A stretch of 64,000 nt of DNA from Salinicola halophyticus (GTDB lineage Bacteria > Pseudomonadota > Gammaproteobacteria > Pseudomonadales > Halomonadaceae), in NCBI RefSeq assembly GCF_003206695.1, contig NZ_PZJN01000006.1, forward strand, positions 566,850 to 630,849, given 5' to 3'. A program made the translations under genes and the position numbers. Of the stretch, positions 16,411-24,827 are shown piece by piece. Within the stretch, counting starts at the first letter, position 1. Each line of letters opens with the position of its first letter. The notes beneath the pieces are model-generated. The model had not been told where the DNA came from. It saw only the letters and a program-made list of their open reading frames with translations, and made no database searches.

Positions 16411-16989
16411 TCAGTCCACTAGCTGTTCCACCATCAAAATGATCGAGTGGATCACCTTGATATGGATCTCCTGGATGCGGTCGGCGTAGCCGAAGTGAGG
16501 AACCCGAATTTCCACGTCGGCGAGCCCCGCCAATTTGCCGCCATCCTTGCCGGTCAGCAGTATGACGTTCATGTTCTGGGCTCTGGCTGTCTCGACGGCC
16601 TTGATGATGGTTTCGGAGTTACCCGAGGTCGAAATGCCGAACAGCACGTCTCCTTTCCGGCCGACGGCTTCGACATAGCGCGAGAACACATACTCGTAGC
16701 CGAAGTCATTGGCGACACAGGAGAGGTGGCTGGGATCGGAAATGGCGATGGCCGGCAAGCCCCGGCGGTTCTCCCGAAAGCGCCCGGTGAGTTCTTCGGC
16801 GAAATGCATGGCGTCGCAGTGTGAACCGCCATTGCCGCAAGCGAGAACCTTCCCGTCGGCTTTGAAGCGTGCCGCCAATAGCTCCGCTGCCTGCGCGACC
16901 GCTTCCAACTGGGCTTCATCCTGGCTGAAGCGGGAAAGCACATCGGCGGCTTCATTCATCTGGTCTCGTACGATCTCTTTCAATTCCAC
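16411..16989 (-). CDS. gmhA: D-sedoheptulose 7-phosphate isomerase
   Basis: SIS-domain enzyme making D-glycero-D-manno-heptose 7-phosphate, the first step to the ADP-heptose of the LPS inner core. With the GTG at 16989 (GAGGAA upstream) it is 192 residues, the same as E. coli GmhA. Conserved blocks are [53 protein letters not shown] and [19 protein letters not shown]. The frame is open further upstream to 17082 without family similarity. Its last 127 coding bases are duplicated at 13743-13869. Confidence 0.95.
   Translation of the reverse strand: MELKEIVRDQMNEAADVLSRFSQDEAQLEAVAQAAELLAARFKADGKVLACGNGGSHCDAMHFAEELTGRFRENRRGLPAIAISDPSHLSCVANDFGYEYVFSRYVEAVGRKGDVLFGISTSGNSETIIKAVETARAQNMNVILLTGKDGGKLAGLADVEIRVPHFGYADRIQEIHIKVIHSIILMVEQLVD
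16430..16556 (+). repeat. 127-bp direct repeat, right copy (gmhA 3' end)
   Basis: Right partner of the repeat at 13743-13869, lying inside intact gmhA, one mismatch in 127 bases. Outside this interval the two copies diverge sharply on both sides. Confidence 0.9.
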
Positions 16990-17158
16990 GGGGGCTTCCT
17001 CTGGGCTGGCTTCGCTGGCGAGGATAGCAAGCCTATACGCCCGAGGCCCTCGATGCGGTAATGCAGCGCCTCGGGTAGGCATTCGTCATCTTGTCAGCGT
17101 GGGGTGAGCGCCGCACACTCTGGAGTTCCCGCGAGCCCACCTTCAGCATGGATGCCCC

Positions 17159-17902
17159 GTGACTTTCGAGACGATTCTGATCATCGCCTGTGCCTACCTC
17201 GTGGCCGCCTTCGTCAAGGGGGCGACCGGCCTGGGATTCTCCACATCCGCGCTGCCCATCCTCGCGCTTGGGCTGGGACTGAAGTTCGCGATGCCGCTGG
17301 TGATCATTCCCTCGCTGGTCAGCAACGCCATCGTCATGAGACAGGCGGGGCACTTCGGCGAAACGGTTCGGCGCTTCTGGCCGATGTTTCTTGCCACCAT
17401 TCCCGGCCTGCTGATCGGCCTCGCCGTGCTGGATCTGATCGATAGCCTCGTCGCCGGCGCGATACTGGGCGTGGTGCTGATCGGCTACGGCGCTTTCACG
17501 CTGTTTCGCCCTGGCCAGCCGTTATCGCAGAGCCTGGGCCGCAAGCTCGCGCCGGCGTCCGGCTTTCTCACCGGGCTGGTGAATGGCATGACTGGATCTC
17601 AAGTCATGCCGGTGCTGCCGTTCCTGCTGGCGCTCCGGCTCGATCCCAAGCGGTTTATCCAGGCGATCAATATTTCCTTCAGCCTCTCGAGCCTGATCAT
17701 GGCTGTGGGCCTGGCCAAGCTGGGGCTCATGACGGTTGAATCGGTCTGGATCTCGTTGTTGGGGCTGATACCCGTCTACGTCGGCACCAAGATCGGCGGT
17801 GTCGTGCGCCAGCGGATGGATGCCGACACCTTCCGCAAAGTGGTGCTGTTGATGCTGATCGTCTTCGGCGTCGTGCTGGTCAGCAAGACCGCTCTGGCAT
17901 AG
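17159..17902 (+). CDS. TauE/SafE family sulfite exporter / permease
   Basis: Integral membrane protein of 247 residues with about eight helices and the repeated DUF81-type motif: AFVKGATGLGFSTSALPIL near the N-terminus and LTGLVNGMTGSQVMPVLPF in the second half. Family members export sulfite, sulfoacetate or related organosulfur anions; the substrate here is unknown. The start is a GTG at 17159. It is divergent from gmhA and has no pathway partner nearby. Confidence 0.87.
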   Translation: MTFETILIIACAYLVAAFVKGATGLGFSTSALPILALGLGLKFAMPLVIIPSLVSNAIVMRQAGHFGETVRRFWPMFLATIPGLLIGLAVLDLIDSLVAGAILGVVLIGYGAFTLFRPGQPLSQSLGRKLAPASGFLTGLVNGMTGSQVMPVLPFLLALRLDPKRFIQAINISFSLSSLIMAVGLAKLGLMTVESVWISLLGLIPVYVGTKIGGVVRQRMDADTFRKVVLLMLIVFGVVLVSKTALA

Positions 17903-18038
17903 GGCGGGTAGCGCCGTTCAGGACGCGCGTAAGGGCGAAACCCAATGCAGAGCTGTCATGCTGCTGGGTTACGAATAGGCAATAGTGGGGCGGGTCAGCG
18001 ATGTGGTAGTTTCGCTGATCGACTATCAATGACTGGAT

Positions 18039-18218
18039 ATGAATCGAATGATTAAAGGCGTGATTTTCTGTGTGTGCTTCCTTGTCGTGCAGCTCATGGT
18101 GTTGAGCCATATCGATAACCGCCTATCGCCTTCTTCCAAGGATGCGCGCCAGGTCGTAACAACGACGCCGGCAGTCAACCGAGAAAAGAAAGACGAGAAG
18201 GACGCACGTCCATCTTGA
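18039..18218 (+). CDS. Small single-pass membrane protein, hypothetical
   Basis: An ATG at 18039 opens 59 codons to a TGA at 18216. The product has one strongly hydrophobic segment (about residues 5-23, KGVIFCVCFLVVQLMVLSH) followed by a basic/acidic hydrophilic tail ending KKDEKDARPS. No ribosome-binding site is obvious and I do not recognise the family. It could be a real small inner-membrane protein or chance. Confidence 0.4.
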   Translation: MNRMIKGVIFCVCFLVVQLMVLSHIDNRLSPSSKDARQVVTTTPAVNREKKDEKDARPS

Positions 18219-18713
18219 TCATTCCGATGGGCTGAGAGCCCACCAGCCTGGGAGGGCGATGAAGCAATGGGCGCTCTCAGCCATCCCGCCTTCCCTCTCA
18301 TAGCGCCTCTTCATGCACTGCCTCCACCTACCCAAGCCTTGGCCCTTATCGGGCCGGCGAAAAGGCGTCATCGGCCCCTGTGGCCATCCTCTGGTTTTTG
18401 TTCTGCCGAACCCCGCCGCGCGCTGTCGACTCCCCGCCCCGCCTGCGCGCTAAATGGGTCGGTTTTGATGCAGCGTTGCAGGAGGCGTCGGGCCGCGCCA
18501 TCGCTGGGGTGGCGGGTCGGATTCAGCGTCGGAAAAGTGATGCGGAATGATGCGTTTTGCAGCCTAATCGACGAAAGGTTGGGGGCGGATTATAGAGAAA
18601 TGAAACAAAGTGTGTAATGTTGATGCAGAAAGTGTCTTAAAACGGCTCAAGCGGTCTGGCCAGTTCCGATCCAAAGCAGCCGGTTTTGACGGATAACAAT
18701 CGAGGCAATATAC
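18219..18713. other. Gene-free stretch before the SIR2 gene
   Basis: No protein-coding pattern I trust. A 10-base inverted repeat, GGCTGAGAGC (18230-18239) and GCTCTCAGCC (18273-18282), could form a hairpin 53 bases long. The last 100 bases are AT-richer and presumably hold the promoter of the next gene; the GAGG at 18700 is its likely ribosome-binding site. Confidence 0.5.
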
Positions 18714-21092
18714 ATGGCGCATGATATTGACGTAATTGGCGAGTTTAATCCCGAGACCTCTATTCTCTTCTTAGGCTCTGGATTCAGCCTCGGCGCGAGC
18801 AACATCGCGAATGGTAGCCCGCCCAACGGCAAGGGGTTACGGCGCCACTTTATCGAGCAACTTAACCTTCCAGCGGATACGGACTACGACCTGCAAATTC
18901 TCAGCGAGGAGTTCGCCGAGCATGATTCTGGAAAGCTTCGTGAAGAGCTTTATAGAGTTTTTCGGCTGACCGAACTAACTGCTGGACAAATAGCTGTGTT
19001 GAATGAGCCTTGGCGACGCATCTACTCGACCAACTACGACGATGCGGTCGAGTTGCATCGGTTGACAAGGCAAATGCCACCGAATGCTTACGATGTTTCG
19101 GAGCCAGTACCGAACAAGCTGCCTCACGGCGCTGTGGTGCACCTCCACGGCAGCATCCGACTGATTACACCTGATAATGTGATGAAAAGCCTGGTTCTCG
19201 GCGAAGGATCTTACGTGAACCAGTATGTCGTGCGCTCGCGCTGGTACGACCAATTTCAGCGCGATCTAGCCTTCGCAAGCACCCTGTACATCGTTGGATA
19301 CAGCCTCGCCGATTATCATATTGCAGGCCTGCTGATGGCCAATCCTAAGCTTGCGGAGCGAACTGTCTTCATTCAAGGGCCTACTGTCGACGAAACGTTC
19401 CTGCGACGCACCGCGCAGTATGGGCGCACTATGTTTATAGGCACCGACGGCTTCGCCGAAGCTCTGGCGCGCGCTCCACGCTCAGTCACTCCCTCACTGG
19501 ATAATCTGCGCTCTTTCCGCTCGCTGTCACCGGTACGAGATAAGAAGGCAGTCGCTCGACCGACCGCTACCGAGGTCTTTGATCTTCTAGTCTATGGCGA
19601 TTTCGATCCTAATCGTCTTGCTCGATCACAGCCCAGTGAAGAGTACGCGATTGCTAGGGCAGAAATGGTGCGCACGGCGGCGGCTGCGATTGAGAATAAG
19701 GCGTCGCTCGTTGTAGATGGTCGGCTTGGTAATGGAAAATCGATTTTTCTTCATCTACTTGCGTTCGAGCTTTCGTCAAGAGGGTGGACTTGCCTAAAGC
19801 TTCAGCTCGGCCATCCGGACCTTCAACGTGAGATTGTGGCACTGACCGAGGTCGAGCGATTGGTCGTGTTTGTCGAGCAATATTCGGCCGCCCAGGATAG
19901 TTTGAGTGGCCTTCGAGATGCTCTTCCACAGGCTAAGCTCGTTGTGGAGGTGCGGACGGGTACGTTTGAGGTCCGCTTCCACGAGTTCGTAAAGCTTTTG
20001 CCCCAACCGTTTGATCGAGTGAGCTTGAACGCACTTACGAGATCCGAAATGACCTCGTTTGGCCGGTTGTGCGAGAGTGCAGGACTTCGTGCTCCCGATG
20101 TAGATCACCGTGGCGACCTACGCGATCTTTTGCTTGATATTTTCGAGAATGCCGCAGTTCGCGATCGTGTGAAAGAGGCTCTGGCCCCCCTGTTTGAAAA
20201 TAGTTCTACTCGGCGAATTCTCACTATGACTATGTTGATCGCCACCCATCAAGGCTCTGTAGGTGCCTCCTTTGTGAGAAGCGTAGTCGGCGTAGATCCA
20301 TTTATGGTGCTTAAACCATTGGAGGATCTGTCGCATGAAATTTTCGAGACGTCAGCTGATGGTTTCAGGGCTCGATCATCTATTTTCTCTTCGTTTGTGA
20401 TCAAAGCGTTCATTACGTCAGAGGAGATCGCTAATGCTGTTGTAGAGGTGACGCTGGCCGCTGCCCAGCGGCGAAGCGAGCGGCCCTATAGGATTCTTAT
20501 GTCGACTATGATGGCGTATTCGAGCTTGAGGAGAACTTTCCGAGGCAAGGGAGATCCGGGCACCGTCATCGCTAGCATCTATGAACGTTTACGATACGAC
20601 GAGCGGGTGAGTGGTGAGCCGCTCTTTTGGCTTCAGTATGCGATCGCGATGGCGGAAAAAAACCGACTCGATGCTGCCGACGAATTTATAGCCACCGCCT
20701 ATAGAAAGGCCGAAGAGCTTCCCGGCTTCCAAACTTATCAGATTGATACCCAGGCTTTCCGCATAGCTTTGTTACGCGCTATGAAGCAAAGTTCGGGCCA
20801 AGCTATTTTCAACATTGATGCAGTTCTTCTTGGTTTTGAGCGGATCGATGCCATGCTCGGCGACGGGAGCCACCGATTCTACGCTGTGAAAGTGCTTGAA
20901 AACGTTCGGCCGTTCGTAGCCGCACGGCTTGGAGATTTAGCAAATGGCGAGCGGACCGCCTTGCAGTATTGGCTTCTGAAGGTGGAAAAATCGCTCTCTT
21001 TGCTGCCAGATGATTTTAAGGCAACAGCTGGATCAGAGGAGATCCGCAAGAGCGTCGAGGCGGCTGCTAAAATGTTTATCGACCAACGTTAA
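18714..21092 (+). CDS. SIR2-like domain / P-loop NTPase protein, putative anti-phage defence
   Basis: A 792-residue protein in three parts. Residues 1 to about 255 form a SIR2-like domain: LFLGSGFSLGA (18-28), STNYDDAVE with Asn107 and Asp109, VVHLHGS with His145, and IVGYSLADYHI (193-203). These are the positions used for NAD cleavage in SIR2 NADase effectors. Residues about 285-560 hold a P-loop NTPase with Walker A GRLGNGKS (336-343) and a Walker B-like LVVFVEQ (383-389, Glu where Asp is usual). The remainder is helical and may sense a trigger. The layout is that of SIR2-STAND defence proteins (Avs-like), in which trigger sensing leads to NAD depletion. It stands alone, is AT-richer than the core and lies in an accessory stretch. 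Assignment to a named system is not possible by eye. Confidence 0.8.
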   Translation: MAHDIDVIGEFNPETSILFLGSGFSLGASNIANGSPPNGKGLRRHFIEQLNLPADTDYDLQILSEEFAEHDSGKLREELYRVFRLTELTAGQIAVLNEPWRRIYSTNYDDAVELHRLTRQMPPNAYDVSEPVPNKLPHGAVVHLHGSIRLITPDNVMKSLVLGEGSYVNQYVVRSRWYDQFQRDLAFASTLYIVGYSLADYHIAGLLMANPKLAERTVFIQGPTVDETFLRRTAQYGRTMFIGTDGFAEALARAPRSVTPSLDNLRSFRSLSPVRDKKAVARPTATEVFDLLVYGDFDPNRLARSQPSEEYAIARAEMVRTAAAAIENKASLVVDGRLGNGKSIFLHLLAFELSSRGWTCLKLQLGHPDLQREIVALTEVERLVVFVEQYSAAQDSLSGLRDALPQAKLVVEVRTGTFEVRFHEFVKLLPQPFDRVSLNALTRSEMTSFGRLCESAGLRAPDVDHRGDLRDLLLDIFENAAVRDRVKEALAPLFENSSTRRILTMTMLIATHQGSVGASFVRSVVGVDPFMVLKPLEDLSHEIFETSADGFRARSSIFSSFVIKAFITSEEIANAVVEVTLAAAQRRSERPYRILMSTMMAYSSLRRTFRGKGDPGTVIASIYERLRYDERVSGEPLFWLQYAIAMAEKNRLDAADEFIATAYRKAEELPGFQTYQIDTQAFRIALLRAMKQSSGQAIFNIDAVLLGFERIDAMLGDGSHRFYAVKVLENVRPFVAARLGDLANGERTALQYWLLKVEKSLSLLPDDFKATAGSEEIRKSVEAAAKMFIDQR

Positions 21093-21406
21093 TCTTATGT
21101 GTGTCCGGCAAGTCTCGAGTTTTTCTACTGCTTTGCGCCGGACGTTCTATATCGTACTGCTTCGAAAGGCGGAGGGTTTTAAAGAAATTACAGTCTGCTT
21201 TTGGTCATAAGCTGTCTTGAGGCCAACCATCGTACAGGGTAGGTATGAACCTCCGATCGCATTCAGTGGCATACATAATGGCATACCATGCTGTATTGCC
21301 GCATAGATTTTCAATAAAAAACAATCAATTATCCCGTTTTTTGAGTCCTGCCTAGTACCGTTTTGGCGTGACCCGATCGGGAGATTGGAAGTAGTTAGCA
21401 AGTACA
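21093..21406. other. AT-rich gap with repeats, possible island boundary
   Basis: No gene is supported. TGGCATAC occurs at 21267-21274 and 21279-21286, a 12-base direct spacing. GAGTCCTGCCT at 21343-21353 repeats 11 bases of the T arm of tRNA-Arg (13598-13608). Both could be traces of an integrated element that used the tRNA as target, but no integrase remains and the identity is short. Confidence 0.35.
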
Positions 21407-22216
21407 TTAACTCTGACGCAGCAGTGATCGCCACCGCGAGGGGGGCATGCCAAAGGCGCGACCGAAGGCGCGGGTCATATGGCTCTGGTCGGCGAATCCC
21501 GCCGAGAGCGCGGCTTCGCTCAGGCCGATGCCAGCGGTGATGCATTGTCTGGCGAGATCCAATCGGCGTAGCGTGAGATAGCGATAGGGGCTGGTGCCGA
21601 ACAGCGCCCGGAAGTCGCGGGTGAGCGTCCAGCGCTCTTGGCCGGATATCAATTCGAGATCGTCCAGCGTCACGCCCTCGTGAGTATGGGCATCTAAATA
21701 GTTCCGAACCAGGCTCGCCGCGCGGTAGTCGGGTGTCGTTCGCGAGCGGGCAAACCGGGTATCACTGTTGGTTTCCAGCACGGCGGCCAGATCGGCAATG
21801 CCGTTCTCCTCCTCGAGCGCATCCAGAGGCGCCTCGACCGACGTCAGGAGAAAGCGGACAGCGTCTCTCAATCGCGGGTCCGTCGACAGTCCGCCGGTAA
21901 TATGTGGCAAGGTCCTGCCGCCCAACGCGGTCTGGATGAGCGCCGGGGCGATGTAGAGCATGCGGTAGCGAAACCCGCGCTCGTCGCCGGCGTGGCCATC
22001 GTGGGCCTCGTCCGGGTGGAGCACCATGACGGTGCCGGGCAGGCTGTGCCGATAGTCGCGCCGGTAGTGGAAGCTCTGCACCCCATCCAGCGTGATGCCG
22101 ATGGCAAAGGTGTCGTGGCGGTGGGTATCGTAGGCATGACCCTGAAAGCGCGCCTCCAGACGCTCGATGCGAGAAGGCGAAGCCACGATGCACCAGTCGG
22201 CATTGTTATTGGCCAT
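21407..22216 (-). CDS. AraC family transcriptional regulator
   Basis: 269-residue regulator with an N-terminal cupin-like ligand domain (HRHDTFAIGITLDGVQSF, PGTVMVLHPDEAHDG) and a C-terminal double helix-turn-helix (ISGQERWTLTRDFRALFG, then SEAALSAGFADQSHMTRAF). The ATG at 22216 has AGGAA in front and lies 11 bases after the lysE-family stop, so both are one transcript on the minus strand. It probably responds to the substrate of that exporter. Confidence 0.9.
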   Translation of the reverse strand: MANNNADWCIVASPSRIERLEARFQGHAYDTHRHDTFAIGITLDGVQSFHYRRDYRHSLPGTVMVLHPDEAHDGHAGDERGFRYRMLYIAPALIQTALGGRTLPHITGGLSTDPRLRDAVRFLLTSVEAPLDALEEENGIADLAAVLETNSDTRFARSRTTPDYRAASLVRNYLDAHTHEGVTLDDLELISGQERWTLTRDFRALFGTSPYRYLTLRRLDLARQCITAGIGLSEAALSAGFADQSHMTRAFGRAFGMPPSRWRSLLRQS

Positions 22217-22227
22217 GGCGGTTCCTG

Positions 22228-22833
22228 TCACAGAAACGGTATGACAACGTAATCGAAGAACATCATCACCGCGACCACGACGAGCAGAATCGCCATGAGC
22301 CGGTTGCAGAGACGAAAGTATCTCGGTTGGTGGATTTGCTTGCCAACTATCTTGCCTGCCCAGAAGTAGAGCGCGGGAGCGCCACCGCCGCCCAGCGCGA
22401 TGAGCGCCGAACAGCCGATCAACGCCGCGCCTGTGATTTCCCGACCCGGGAACATGACCGTAGTGATCGGGATGACGACGAGTGAGTTCTTCGGGTTGAG
22501 CAACTGCATTAAAAATCCATTGCCGAAGCTCAACCGGCCAGAACGGATCCCGTCCCGATCCCCCGCCGCCGTCAGGGTCGATGTGAATACCTTGAACGCC
22601 AAGTAGAGGATGTAGGCGCTACCGGCCAGCGCGATGTAGGGGATCAGGTCCCGGACGATCAGGATCTGGCCCGCGAAACCGATCACGGCGAACCAGCAGA
22701 AGATCGCCAGTGCCACGCCGGCGAAGAACCCCCACGTCTTCCTGAGCGAAGCGGTCAGCCCCTCGTTCAGGCTCAGCAGGTTCACGGGGCCGGGTGTGTA
22801 CATCACGGTGAATGCGTACAAAACGATCTCCAT
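22228..22833 (-). CDS. LysE/RhtB family amino acid exporter
   Basis: A 201-residue, roughly six-helix permease with the LysE family start YAFTVMYTPGPVNLLSLNEG and the mid-protein FGNGFLMQLLNPKNSLVVIP. The family exports basic, hydroxy or neutral amino acids; the specific substrate is unknown. It is first in a two-gene unit with the AraC-type regulator. Confidence 0.88.
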   Translation of the reverse strand: MEIVLYAFTVMYTPGPVNLLSLNEGLTASLRKTWGFFAGVALAIFCWFAVIGFAGQILIVRDLIPYIALAGSAYILYLAFKVFTSTLTAAGDRDGIRSGRLSFGNGFLMQLLNPKNSLVVIPITTVMFPGREITGAALIGCSALIALGGGGAPALYFWAGKIVGKQIHQPRYFRLCNRLMAILLVVVAVMMFFDYVVIPFL

Positions 22834-23064
22834 CTCTCTGCCTCATCGATGATCAGTTCCGGTTGATTGGATAGGCTAGAGCCCCGAAGGCGTCGAATCT
22901 TGAACGATCCTGCAGCGGATGCTTCCGTATCGGTAAGGCTTACTTCCTATAGCGTGTTGGTCTTGGAGCGATTCGAAAAAGTGTTCTTTTGAAACGGACA
23001 ATTCGGCATGGGGCAAATTTTCAGCCCGTGAGGTGCGGCGCGAACACTCTGCAAAAAATCGGCC

Positions 23065-23512
23065 GTTCGGTCCTCCTGCCTCGGTCTCGGCTTTCTACAG
23101 CTGTTCGAGCATCGTCAGCGAGCTTCGGATGTGGTGGCTGCCCGAGAACCGCTGCATTGGATGAAATCGCCGGATCTTTCGCTCGATACGGGTCGACCGT
23201 TACCGCTCGTTGCGTTCGATGATGACTGTTTCTACCGTCAGTGGGCGATGGAGGTCGGGCAGTCGCACCCCCCGGGTTTCACTACCGTCATGACCTGCGG
23301 GAGCATCGCTGGTGTCGTGTCGGCAGTGCTCTCCGGGTTGGGCGTGACACTCTTGAATAGCCGCCACATCACGCCCGAGATGGAGATCATGAAGGCCGCG
23401 TTTTCCTGAGCCGCCGCCGATCGTTTACGTCATCCGAACCGGGCGCAAGAGTTACTCCAGTGCGGTTCTTGGGTTGGTCGAGGCGATTTCTGGAGAGACT
23501 GATCGCGTCTGA
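23065..23512 (+). pseudogene. LysR-family regulator remnant, truncated and frameshifted
   Basis: Only the effector-binding half of a LysR protein survives. From about 23098 the frame reads LQLFEHRQRASDVVAAREP, then PLPLVAFDDDCFYRQWAM and CGSIAGVVSAVLSGLGVTLL, and stops at 23407-23409. The family C-terminus continues in another frame (EPPPIVYVIRTGRKSYSSA ... GLVEAISG) to a TGA at 23510. One extra T near 23403 would explain the break. The DNA-binding N-terminus is missing. It is divergent from the lysE-type gene and may have been its former regulator. Confidence 0.8.
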
Positions 23513-23888
23513 ATAAGAGAGGTGGCGTGGGATGGCGCCGGGTCAGCGCTAGCGCGGGAGAGGCTTGCACTCGTGTCAATCGCACCTTGCAGCCGAACAT
23601 TTGAGAGTGCAGGCTGCGAAGTGAGGGAAGAGAGGCTATGATCTCTCTGTGGGGAAAATTTCGGTCTGTAGGCCGAGATGGAAAGTTTCTCGCTTTCCGA
23701 TGAACACAGGGGTTGACGGGGTGACGATGAGAGCGCAAACTGACGGCCTAGTTGGTTAGCAAGTCGCATATTGTCAGTTGCACTCGAATCATTCGGTAGC
23801 CTGGTTATATCCCCTTGTTTTACCCACTATATCGGGTAGCACCCGGCAATCGTAATTAAGCGTTAAGCGCATTAAAGGAATTCGTAAC
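23513..23888. other. Gene-free stretch upstream of the cold-shock gene
   Basis: No coding pattern is supported in these 376 bases. The last ~90 bases before the cold-shock start are AT-rich and probably contain its promoter and leader; AAAGGAA at 23874 is the ribosome-binding site. Confidence 0.45.
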
Positions 23889-24092
23889 ATGGCAACTGGC
23901 ACAGTTAAGTGGTTCAACGACACTAAAGGCTTTGGCTTCATTTCTCCGGCAGACGGTGGCGACGACCTGTTCGCACACTTCTCCGAGATCCAAGCCGACG
24001 GCTTCAAGTCTCTGCAGGACGGTCAGGAAGTTTCTTTCGACGTCACTCAGGGCAAAAAAGGTCTTCAGGCTGCTAACATCAAGCCGCTCTAA
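23889..24092 (+). CDS. Cold-shock protein (CspA family)
   Basis: 67-residue single cold-shock domain protein that binds single-stranded RNA or DNA. RNP1 (KGFGFI) and RNP2 (DLFAHF) are intact, and the N-terminus [15 protein letters not shown] is typical. It has its own leader and a strong terminator immediately downstream, so it is monocistronic. Which CspA paralogue it is cannot be decided. Confidence 0.95.
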   Translation: MATGTVKWFNDTKGFGFISPADGGDDLFAHFSEIQADGFKSLQDGQEVSFDVTQGKKGLQAANIKPL

Positions 24093-24133
24093 GACTTTGG
24101 TAGATTCTTCGCCTTAGGGCGATAGAGCTCCAG

Positions 24134-24168
24134 CACCAAGGCCCGCTAACGCGGGCCTTGGTGTTTTT
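24134..24168 (+). terminator. Rho-independent terminator of the cold-shock gene
   Basis: A perfect 13-bp stem, CACCAAGGCCCGC (24134-24146) with GCGGGCCTTGGTG (24151-24163), a TAAC loop, then TTTTTG. Confidence 0.93.
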
Positions 24169-24245
24169 GTGTGTTCATATTATTCATTGACTCTCCCGCC
24201 TCCGAGCTTCAGGCAGGCCACGGGACCGTTCAAGGCATGGCCGCC

Positions 24246-24755
24246 ATGCAGATCGTCGACGCCGACAGTCACCACCTCTCCGCCATCACGGATATCTTCA
24301 ATCACTATATCCTGCACACCAATGCCCGATTCGAAACGTCGCCCCTGACACTGGTAGATAGGCGGGAGTGGTTTTCTCAATTCGCCAGGAACTCGCGGTA
24401 TCAGCTGCTCGTTGCGGTGGAAGGGGGCCAGGTCGAAGGCTTCGCGGGTTCGCAACCCTATCGTAAGACCGCGGCGTTTTGCCGAACGGTAGAAACCACC
24501 ATTTACCTGGCTCCTGACAGGGCAAGACGCGGTATCGGTACACGACTTTATTCAGCGTTATTCAGCCGTCTGAGTGAACAGGAGCTGAATCTCGCCGTCG
24601 CAGGTATTGCCTTACCGAATGAAAGCTCCATAGCGCTGCATGAGAAATTCGGATTTCGTCGCGTCGGGACCTTCGAGGACTATGCGATCAAGAACGGCCA
24701 GTTCCTCAGTGCTCTATGGATGCAGAAGCACCTGGAGCGGCGGCAGGACGGGTAA
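24246..24755 (+). CDS. GNAT acetyltransferase, phosphinothricin acetyltransferase-like
   Basis: 169-residue GNAT protein resembling the PAT/MnaT group, which acetylate methionine derivatives or phosphinothricin. Visible features are IFNHYILHTNARFET near the N-terminus, the acetyl-CoA loop APDRARRGIGTRLYSALF, and NESSIALHEKFGFRRVGTF. The ATG at 24246 lies 10 bases after AAGG; the frame is open back to 24171, inside the preceding terminator, so a longer start is unlikely. It converges with rpmE2. Confidence 0.83.
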   Translation: MQIVDADSHHLSAITDIFNHYILHTNARFETSPLTLVDRREWFSQFARNSRYQLLVAVEGGQVEGFAGSQPYRKTAAFCRTVETTIYLAPDRARRGIGTRLYSALFSRLSEQELNLAVAGIALPNESSIALHEKFGFRRVGTFEDYAIKNGQFLSALWMQKHLERRQDG

Positions 24756-24782
24756 AAGCGAGTGGCACTCGCTAGACCAAAA

Positions 24783-24814
24783 CCACCCCCAGCTGCTAGA
24801 TCGGCTGGGGGTGG
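24783..24814. terminator. Terminator between GNAT and rpmE2
   Basis: CCACCCCCAGC (24783-24793) pairs with GCTGGGGGTGG (24804-24814). It lies between convergent genes and could serve both, though T tracts are poor on either side. Confidence 0.65.
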
Positions 24815-24827
24815 CTGAAGATACCGC

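Noticed and set aside
18230-18282. CTGAGAG-containing hairpin resembling part of a TPP riboswitch
   Set aside because: Only the CTGAGA piece is present; the second conserved TPP segment (ACCTGATCTGGATAATGCCAGCG-like) is absent and no thiamine gene follows.
18267-18617. 116-codon plus-strand open frame before the SIR2 gene
   Set aside because: Pro/Ala/Arg-rich composition typical of a GC-rich chance frame, no ribosome-binding site, no recognisable motif.
18690-18702. GGATAACAAT, identical to the core of the lac operator
   Set aside because: A 10-base asymmetric match without its other half or a LacI-type gene; expected by chance.
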